From Proteobacteria bacterium UBA4656 (GTDB lineage Bacteria > Pseudomonadota > Gammaproteobacteria > Xanthomonadales > Ahniellaceae): DNA of 13,304 nt. Numbering within the stretch: position 1 is the stretch's first letter; each line of letters opens with the position of its first letter. The DNA is taken from positions 11,706 to 25,009 of the forward strand of contig DHLY01000069.1 of NCBI GenBank assembly GCA_002405525.1. The letters are read 5' to 3'. Below, in pieces: positions 7,813 through 13,304 of the stretch. The translations under genes were made by a program, and so were the position numbers. The notes under the pieces are model-generated. The model was not told the origin of the DNA. It ran no database searches and worked only from the letters and a program-made list of their open reading frames with translations.

Positions 7813-9003
7813 TCAGAGCCCGAGCAGCATCTTCGCCGGATTCTCCAACTGGTTCTTGATGTCGACCAGGAAGGTGACCGCATCCTTGCCGTCGATGATG
7901 CGGTGGTCGTAGGACAGCGCGACGTACATCATGGGCGCTGCGATGACCTGCCCGTTGTCGACGATCGCGCGCTCCTTGACCGCGTGCATGCCGAGGATGG
8001 CACTCTGTGGTGGGTTGACGATCGGGGTCGACAGCAGCGATCCGAACACGCCGCCGTTGGTGATGGTGAAGGTGCCGCCCTGCAGGTCCTCGAGCGAGAG
8101 CCCGCCAGATCGCGCCTTGCTGGCGTACTCAACGATCGCGCGTTCGATGTCGGCGAAGGACATCGATTCGGCGTTGCGCAGCACCGGGGTCACGAGGCCC
8201 TTCTCGGTGGAGACTGCGATCGAGACGTCGGCGAAGGCGTGGTAGACGACATCGTTGCCGTCCAGCGAGGCGTTCACCACCGGGTGGCGTTTGAGCGCCT
8301 CGGCGGCCGCCTTGACGAAGAAGCTCATGATGCCCAGGCGCACGCCGTGTGCCTTCTCGAACTGCTCGCTCAGCGACTTGCGCAGGTCCATCACCGACTT
8401 CATGTTGACCTCGTTGAACGAGGTCAGCATGGCGATCGAGTTCTTCGACTGCATCATGCGCTCGGCGATGCGCGCGCGCATGCGGGTCATCGGCACCCGC
8501 TGCTCGGTGCGCGCTCCAGCCGGCAGCGATGGGGCGGCGGACGTGGCGGCAGGGGCCGGAACGGCGGGTGCCTTCAGCGCATTGACGAGGTCTTCCTTGG
8601 TCACCTGACCGCGGCGGCCACTGCCCGCGACCCGCGCCGGGTCGATGCCGTGCTCCTCCGCGACGCGCCGGCCTGCCGGCGACAGTTCATTCGCTTTCGC
8701 GGATGTGGCGGTCGGGGCGGCCTTCGCAGGTGCGGGCGCTCCGGCAGGCGCTGCCGCAGCGACCGCGCCGGCTTCGACGATCGCGATCACTTCCTGGCTG
8801 CCGACCGTGTCCCCGGCGTTCCTGAGGATGCCCTTGACCACGCCATCGACCGGCGAGGGCACTTCGAGCACGACCTTGTCGGTCTCGAGGTCGACCAGGT
8901 TCTCGTCGCGCCGCACGGTGTCGCCGGGCTTCTTGTGCCAAGTGGCGATGGTGGCGTCGGAGACCGACTCCGGCAACACAGGAACCTTGACCTCGATGCT
9001 CAT
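7813..9003 (-). CDS. sucB: 2-oxoglutarate dehydrogenase E2, dihydrolipoyl succinyltransferase
   Basis: E2o forms the core of the 2-oxoglutarate dehydrogenase complex and transfers the succinyl group from the lipoyl arm to CoA. The 396-residue protein has one N-terminal lipoyl domain (about 1-77) with lipoyl-lysine Lys43 in [10 protein letters not shown]. An Ala/Pro-rich linker, a peripheral subunit-binding domain (about 108-145: [33 protein letters not shown]) and a second Ala/Pro linker follow. The C-terminal acyltransferase domain carries catalytic His367 and Asp371 in [14 protein letters not shown] single lipoyl domain and the [13 protein letters not shown] stretch fit SucB rather than pyruvate dehydrogenase AceF. 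The ATG at 9003 lies 28 bases after the sucA stop, consistent with one transcript. Confidence 0.97.
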   Translation of the reverse strand: MSIEVKVPVLPESVSDATIATWHKKPGDTVRRDENLVDLETDKVVLEVPSPVDGVVKGILRNAGDTVGSQEVIAIVEAGAVAAAAPAGAPAPAKAAPTATSAKANELSPAGRRVAEEHGIDPARVAGSGRRGQVTKEDLVNALKAPAVPAPAATSAAPSLPAGARTEQRVPMTRMRARIAERMMQSKNSIAMLTSFNEVNMKSVMDLRKSLSEQFEKAHGVRLGIMSFFVKAAAEALKRHPVVNASLDGNDVVYHAFADVSIAVSTEKGLVTPVLRNAESMSFADIERAIVEYASKARSGGLSLEDLQGGTFTITNGGVFGSLLSTPIVNPPQSAILGMHAVKERAIVDNGQVIAAPMMYVALSYDHRIIDGKDAVTFLVDIKNQLENPAKMLLGL

Positions 9004-9031
9004 GCGATTTCCCAGGTGCTTCCAGTCGTTG

Positions 9032-11875
9032 TCATTCGCTGACGGTGTCGCCGTTCAGTCGGGCCACCAGCGCCTGCTCGAGCAGCGCGGACTGCTCGGC
9101 CGCGTGGGTGCTGAAGTGGCCGCAGGCGGGTGCCGGCGAGCGCGGCCGGCCGGCGTAGTGCAAGTGGCGCTTGTCGCCCATGCAGAAGCGCAGGTGGTGC
9201 TGGATCTGGTACCACGCGCCCTGGTTCATCGGTTCTTCCTGGCACCACACCACGTGTTTCGCGGCGGCGAAGCGGGCGACCTCGGCGGCGACCGCCTCGC
9301 GCGGGAACGGGTATAGCTGCTCCACCCGAACGATCGCCACCTCCACCACGCCGCGCTTCTCGGCGTCCTCGACCAGATCGTAGTAGACCTTGCCCGCGCA
9401 AAGGATCACGCGCCTGACTTTGCGCGGGTCTTTCGCCGTAGCGTCCGGGATCATGGCCTGGAAGCGCCCGTCGATCAGATCCTCCAGGCTGGAGGTCGAG
9501 AGGCGGTGGCGCAGCATCGACTTCGGCGTCATCACCACCAGCGGCTTGCGCAGATCGCGCACCATCTGACGGCGTATCATGTGGAACATCTGCGCCGGCG
9601 TGGTCGGCGCGCAGACCTGCATGTTGTCGAGCGCGCAAAGCTGCAGGAAGCGCTCCAGGCGTGCCGAGCTGTGCTCGGGCCCCTGGCCCTCGTAGCCGTG
9701 GGGCAGGAACAGCGCCAGCCCGCACAGCCGACCCCATTTGGCCTCGCCGGAGGAGATGAACTGGTCGATCACCACCTGCGCGCCGTTGGCGAAGTCGCCG
9801 AATTGGCCCTCCCAGATCACCATCGTGCCTGGTTCGGTGGTCGCATAGCCATACTCGAAGGCCATTACGGCCTCCTCCGACAGCAGCGAGTCGATGATGG
9901 TGATGTCCTGCGGGTCGGCGGCGATAGCGGTCAGCGGCAGCGCGGTGTCGCCGGTGTTCTGGTCGTGCAGCACCGCATGGCGGTGGAAGAAGGTGCCTCG
10001 GCCGGCGTCCTGGCCGACCACCCGCAACTTGAAGCCCTGATGCAGGAGGGTCGCATAGGCGAGGTTTTCGGCGAAACCCCAGTCCATGCGGAGTTCACCG
10101 GCCGCCATTTTCGCCCGGTCCTCGTAGATGCGCGCCACCCTGGGATGCAGGGTCATGCCGTCCGGCACCCTGGCGATGGCCTGCGCCAGCGGCAGCAGTT
10201 CGGCCCGCGGCACGGCGGTCTCGAACGGGTCGCCGGCCTTCGCCCCGAGGTGCCGCGCCCAGTCGACCGCGGGCACCAGCGGGTTGTCGGCGAGATCCGC
10301 CACGATGCGACCGGAATCGAGCTGCTGGCGGTAGCCGTCGGCCAGGGCCTTGGCCTCGTCCGTGCCGATCACGCCCTCGCGGGCGAGGCGGTCGGCGTAC
10401 GACTCGCGGGTGGTCTTGCGCGCGCGGATCAACCGGTACATCACCGGCTGGGTGGCGGCAGGCTCGTCGGCCTCGTTGTGGCCGTGGCGGCGGTAGCAGA
10501 CGAGGTCGATCACCACGTCGCGCTTGAATCGGTTGCGGAAGTCGAGCGCGAGGCGCGCGCAGAACACCACGGCCTCGGGATCGTCGCCGTTCACGTGGAA
10601 GATGGGTGCGGCGACCATCTTCGCCACGTCGGTGCAGTAAAGGGTCGAGCGCGCGTCGTCCGGGCGGTGGGTGGTGAAGCCCACCTGGTTGTTGATCACC
10701 ACGTGCACCGTGCCGCCGACGGCGAAGCCGCGCGCCTGCGACATCTGGAACAGCTCCATCACCACGCCCTGGCCGGCGAACGCGGCGTCGCCGTGGATCA
10801 GTACCGGCATCACCTGCGCGCGCCCGGTGTCGTGGCGGCGCTGCTGGCGGGCGCGCACCGAACCCGCCACCACGGGGTCGATGATCTCCAGGTGCGAGGG
10901 ATTGAAGCCAAGCGCCAGGTGAACCGGGCCGCCCGGGGTGGCGACGTCGGAGGAATAGCCCATATGGTACTTCACGTCGCCCGAGTGCGCGGGGTCGTCG
11001 GGGCCGTCGTGGCGGCCCTCGAACTCCGCGAACAGCTGGTGCGGCGGTTTGCCCATGGTGTTGACCAGCACGTTCAGCCGCCCGCGGTGGGCCATGCCGA
11101 TCACGATCTCCTTCACGCCCTGCGCGCCGGCGCGGCGGATCACCTCGTCGACCATCGGGATCAGGGCGTCCCCGCCTTCCAGCGAGAAGCGCTTCTGGCC
11201 GACGTACTTGGTGTGCAGGTAGCGCTCCAGGCCCTCGGCCTGGGTGAGTTTCTGCAGGATGCGCTTGCGTTCCTCGAGGGCAAAGGCGTACTGGCCGCCG
11301 ACGCGTTCGAGGCTCTCGTGCAGCCAGCGCCGCTGGTCGGCGTCGGAGATATGCATGAACTCGACGCCGACCGATCCGGAGTAGGTCGACTTCAGCAGGG
11401 CGACGATGTCGCGCAGTTTCATCCGCTCCGGCGCCGCCAGCGAGCCGGTGCTGAAAGCGACGTCGAGGTCGGCGCCGGACAGGCCGTGGAAGGCGAGTTC
11501 GAGGTCGGGCGCGGCCTGCCGGGGCGCGAGTCCCAGCGGGTCGAGGTTTGCCGCCAGGTGGCCGCGCGCGCGGTAGGCGGTGACCAGCTTGTGCACGCCG
11601 GCCTGCTTCTGCGCGTAGACGTCGTCCACCGCGGCGGCGGCGCTGGCCGTCAGGCCGCGCACGGCGCGGCGCGCGGTCTGCTCGACCTGGGCGACGATCG
11701 GCCCGTGCGGCACGTCGCCTGCCTCGCGACCCTTCAGGCCCTCGAAGTAGGCCCGCCACCGCGCGTCGACGCTGCCGGGATCGCGCAGGAACTGCTCGTA
11801 GAGGTCCTCGACCCAGGCGGCATTGCCACCGGCGAGATGGGAGGAGAGGGCGAACTGCTGCAGAAGCGTGGTCAC
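9032..11875 (-). CDS. sucA: 2-oxoglutarate dehydrogenase E1 component
   Basis: E1o is the thiamine diphosphate enzyme that decarboxylates 2-oxoglutarate and succinylates the lipoyl arm of E2o in the TCA cycle. The product is 947 residues with the chosen GTG start (E. coli SucA is 933). It begins TTLLQQF and shows the E1o N-terminal E2-binding segment [19 protein letters not shown]. Active-site motifs are [11 protein letters not shown] (His263), [11 protein letters not shown] (His304), [21 protein letters not shown] (about 361-370), the TPP/metal stretch GDDPEAV...[13 protein letters not shown] (430-472) and a C-terminal end with [12 protein letters not shown]. The frame is open upstream, but that part overlaps the promoter, so the GTG at 11875 is preferred, with GAGG about ten bases before it. 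It is the first gene of the suc operon. Confidence 0.97.
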   Translation of the reverse strand: MTTLLQQFALSSHLAGGNAAWVEDLYEQFLRDPGSVDARWRAYFEGLKGREAGDVPHGPIVAQVEQTARRAVRGLTASAAAAVDDVYAQKQAGVHKLVTAYRARGHLAANLDPLGLAPRQAAPDLELAFHGLSGADLDVAFSTGSLAAPERMKLRDIVALLKSTYSGSVGVEFMHISDADQRRWLHESLERVGGQYAFALEERKRILQKLTQAEGLERYLHTKYVGQKRFSLEGGDALIPMVDEVIRRAGAQGVKEIVIGMAHRGRLNVLVNTMGKPPHQLFAEFEGRHDGPDDPAHSGDVKYHMGYSSDVATPGGPVHLALGFNPSHLEIIDPVVAGSVRARQQRRHDTGRAQVMPVLIHGDAAFAGQGVVMELFQMSQARGFAVGGTVHVVINNQVGFTTHRPDDARSTLYCTDVAKMVAAPIFHVNGDDPEAVVFCARLALDFRNRFKRDVVIDLVCYRRHGHNEADEPAATQPVMYRLIRARKTTRESYADRLAREGVIGTDEAKALADGYRQQLDSGRIVADLADNPLVPAVDWARHLGAKAGDPFETAVPRAELLPLAQAIARVPDGMTLHPRVARIYEDRAKMAAGELRMDWGFAENLAYATLLHQGFKLRVVGQDAGRGTFFHRHAVLHDQNTGDTALPLTAIAADPQDITIIDSLLSEEAVMAFEYGYATTEPGTMVIWEGQFGDFANGAQVVIDQFISSGEAKWGRLCGLALFLPHGYEGQGPEHSSARLERFLQLCALDNMQVCAPTTPAQMFHMIRRQMVRDLRKPLVVMTPKSMLRHRLSTSSLEDLIDGRFQAMIPDATAKDPRKVRRVILCAGKVYYDLVEDAEKRGVVEVAIVRVEQLYPFPREAVAAEVARFAAAKHVVWCQEEPMNQGAWYQIQHHLRFCMGDKRHLHYAGRPRSPAPACGHFSTHAAEQSALLEQALVARLNGDTVSE

Positions 11876-11893
11876 GCCGGGCCTGCCTCGAAT

Positions 11894-11911
11894 GGCGCAA
11901 GTGGTTGCGCC
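11894..11911 (-). promoter_or_regulatory. Stem-loop in the sucA leader
   Basis: GGCGCAA and TTGCGCC form a perfect seven-pair stem with a four-base loop, 18 bases upstream of the sucA GTG and just above its ribosome site. It lies within the predicted leader of about 70 bases. A role in translation or transcript stability is possible but not shown; it does not look like a known riboswitch. Confidence 0.4.
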
Positions 11912-11953
11912 GCATGGGTTTTCTGGCGCCCCGAAGGACGTGCGAAGCCCCGC

Positions 11954-11984
11954 ATTATAGCCGCAGGGGTGGCGCGGGCGTAAA
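11954..11984 (-). promoter_or_regulatory. Sigma-70-type promoter of sucA
   Basis: On the minus strand a perfect TATAAT -10 lies at 11959-11954. The best -35 is TTTACG at 11984-11979 (four of six matches), with a 19-base spacer, longer than the ideal 17. Transcription would start near 11947, about 70 bases before the sucA GTG. The exact -10 in such GC-rich DNA is striking. The long spacer and imperfect -35 hint that an activator may help. Confidence 0.65.
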
Positions 11985-12043
11985 GCAAGATCAAGGCCGA
12001 ATGCCGCGCGACGGCCGGCCGGCAAGGCACCGCGGCGACTGGA

Positions 12044-12949
12044 TCAGCTTTGGCGGTCGACCGCGTACCGGCCGAGGTCGGCGAGGGCCGAGTCGACGGC
12101 GACGATGCCTTCCAGGGTGGCGAGCGATTCGGCGCGCAGGCCGGCGGCCAGCGCGCGGGCGGGCTCCAGGCCCAGGATCGACGGATAGGTCGGCTTGTCA
12201 CGCGCCTGGTCGGCGCCCCGGGTCTTGCCGATCACCGCGGTTTCGCCCTCGACGTCGAGGATGTCGTCGCGGATCTGGAACGCGAGCCCGGCGAGGTGGC
12301 CGAAGCGCTCCAGCGCATCGAGCGCGCGCCGATCGGTGCAGCCGGCGGCCAGCGCACCGAGCCGCACGCTGGCGCGGATCAGGGCTCCGGTCTTGTGCAC
12401 GTGCATGTGTTCCAGTTGCGCGGCATCGAGCCGCCGGCCGACCGCCGCGAGGTCGAGCGCCTGCCCGCCGGCCATGCCCTGCGACCCGCAGGCCGAGGCC
12501 AGGCAGCGGATGGATTCGACGGCGCGCGCCGGATCGCGCGCGGCCAGCGGTGCCTGCGCGAGCACCTCGAACGCCAGCGCCTGCAGCGCGTCGCCAGCCA
12601 GGATCGCGGTCGCCTCGCCGTGGGCGATGTGGCAGGTCGGCAGCCCGCGCCGCAGGTCGTCGTCGTCCATCGCCGGCAGGTCGTCGTGGATCAGCGAATA
12701 GGCATGGATGATCTCGACCGCGGCGGCGGCGGGGTCGGCGTCCTCCGCGGCGCCACCCAGCGCCGTGCAGGCGGCGTAGGCCAGCAGGGGACGGATCCGC
12801 TTGCCACCGCCGAGCACGGCGTAGCGCATCGCGGCATGCAGCGCGGTCGGCTCGTCCGAGGCCGCCGGCAGCAGGCGATCGAGCACTCCGTCGACGCGGC
12901 GCGCCCAGGCCTCCAGCGCCGGGGTCAGGTCAGGGCGTGTCGGGTTCAA
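12044..12949 (-). CDS. ispA: Farnesyl diphosphate synthase (geranyltranstransferase)
   Basis: IspA condenses isopentenyl diphosphate with DMAPP and GPP to give farnesyl diphosphate for quinones and undecaprenyl phosphate. With the TTG start the product is 301 residues (E. coli 299). It shows [11 protein letters not shown] (about 46-56), the first aspartate-rich motif in [16 protein letters not shown] (about 88-103; the PAM insertion is typical of bacterial type II FPP synthases), [25 protein letters not shown] and the second motif FQIRDDILD (Asp228, Asp229, Asp232). There is no ATG or GTG near the expected N-terminus. TTG at 12949, overlapping the xseB end by 20 bases, fits the family length; CTG at 12928 is an alternative. 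It follows xseB, as in many gammaproteobacteria, but dxs is not next. Confidence 0.94.
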   Translation of the reverse strand: MNPTRPDLTPALEAWARRVDGVLDRLLPAASDEPTALHAAMRYAVLGGGKRIRPLLAYAACTALGGAAEDADPAAAAVEIIHAYSLIHDDLPAMDDDDLRRGLPTCHIAHGEATAILAGDALQALAFEVLAQAPLAARDPARAVESIRCLASACGSQGMAGGQALDLAAVGRRLDAAQLEHMHVHKTGALIRASVRLGALAAGCTDRRALDALERFGHLAGLAFQIRDDILDVEGETAVIGKTRGADQARDKPTYPSILGLEPARALAAGLRAESLATLEGIVAVDSALADLGRYAVDRQS

Positions 12950-13193
12950 AGTCGGCCGCGCGTTCGGGCTGCGCGGGATCGAGCAGCAGCTTGACCCGGA
13001 GTTCGGCCTGCTCGAGGGCGCCCTGGCAGCGCCGGTAGAGGGCGATGCCGCGTTCGAAGGTGGCCAGGGAGTCGTCGAGCGACAGGTCGCCCTTCTCGAG
13101 CCGCGCGACGAGGTTCTCCAGTTCGTCCAGCGAGCGCTCGAAATCCGCGATCGGCGCGGGCTCGGGCGCGGGGCTGGACGGGGTCGGCGACAT
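12930..13193 (-). CDS. xseB: Exodeoxyribonuclease VII small subunit
   Basis: XseB joins XseA to form exonuclease VII, which degrades single-stranded DNA from both ends. The 87-residue product (E. coli 80) has a Pro/Ala-rich N-terminal stretch of about 15 residues and then the two-helix family core [26 protein letters not shown]...[26 protein letters not shown] (about 18-70). The ATG at 13193 has AGG about nine bases upstream. Its end overlaps the probable ispA start, suggesting coupled translation. xseA is not in this window. Confidence 0.95.
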   Translation of the reverse strand: MSPTPSSPAPEPAPIADFERSLDELENLVARLEKGDLSLDDSLATFERGIALYRRCQGALEQAELRVKLLLDPAQPERAADFEPDTP

Positions 13194-13226
13194 GGCGCGC
13201 AGCCTAGCGAAGGGGCCGGGGGGGGG

Positions 13227-13304
13227 TCAAACCGTCGACGCATAGCGCGCGCCGTGCGCATCGAGCCAGCCGCGCAGCGGCGGCGCGAGCAGCCAGCCGC
13301 CGAC
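13227..13304 (-). CDS. C-terminal end of an unidentified protein (5' part outside window)
   Basis: On the minus strand the frame is open from the window edge and ends at TGA (13229-13227), giving the last 25 residues: VGGWLLAPPLRGWLDAHG followed by ARYASTV. The 33-base gap to xseB and the same orientation suggest an ordinary upstream neighbour. I do not recognise the family from this fragment. A run of nine C (coding sense) follows the stop directly. Confidence 0.5.
   Translation of the reverse strand, partial: VGGWLLAPPLRGWLDAHGARYASTV

Noticed and set aside
9506..11983. An 825-codon open frame on the plus strand opposite sucA
   Set aside because: It is antisense to a fully recognisable sucA. 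Long antisense frames are expected in GC-rich genes with few stop-like triplets, and its translation has biased composition (many His, Val, Ala, Arg, Gly) and no known domain.

Overview
This is a GC-rich (about two-thirds G+C) bacterial chromosome segment made almost entirely of housekeeping genes. The protein sequences, the GyrA box, the xseB-ispA pair, a PilH-type receiver and an inverted REP-like repeat of the TGTGGGAGCGAGC...GCTCGCGACCGCA kind all point to a gammaproteobacterium, most likely of the Xanthomonadales/Lysobacterales. The taxon is an inference from these features; no rRNA or species marker is present.

Layout. Bases 1-2064 hold the 3' two-thirds of gyrA (+). A 410-bp non-coding island (2065-2474) follows, between the convergent ends of gyrA and a peroxiredoxin gene. 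It contains a possible terminator, two perfect hairpins, an inverted REP-like pair and two inverted arms of a GGGNNNA heptad repeat. Next is a stress-protein group: a Prx5-type peroxiredoxin (-), divergent from an Hsp20 small heat-shock protein (+) that has a good sigma-32-like promoter, then a CbpA/DnaJ-type co-chaperone (+). The large minus-strand block runs, in transcription order, sucA - sucB - lpdA - (possible 46-codon ORF) - acuI/yhdH - pilH. Upstream of sucA lie xseB and ispA (-), which overlap, and the last 25 codons of an unidentified minus-strand gene.

How the genes work together. sucA, sucB and lpdA encode E1, E2 and E3 of the 2-oxoglutarate dehydrogenase complex of the TCA cycle. 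A TATAAT-containing promoter lies just upstream of sucA. acuI (acrylyl-CoA reductase family) and a lone pilH-like receiver gene follow with short gaps and may be read from the same transcript. xseB (exonuclease VII small subunit) and ispA (farnesyl diphosphate synthase) form the familiar xseB-ispA pair, but dxs, often their next partner, is not here; sucA follows instead.

The window contains no CRISPR array, transposase, phage gene, toxin-antitoxin pair or recognisable defence system. The most interesting items are small: a long imperfect hairpin of GGGNNNA heptads inside the suc operon between sucB and lpdA; the same heptad family bracketing REP-like repeats after gyrA; a 46-codon ORF that exactly bridges lpdA and acuI by stop/start overlaps; the heat-shock promoter of hsp20; and an isolated pilH in a metabolic operon.
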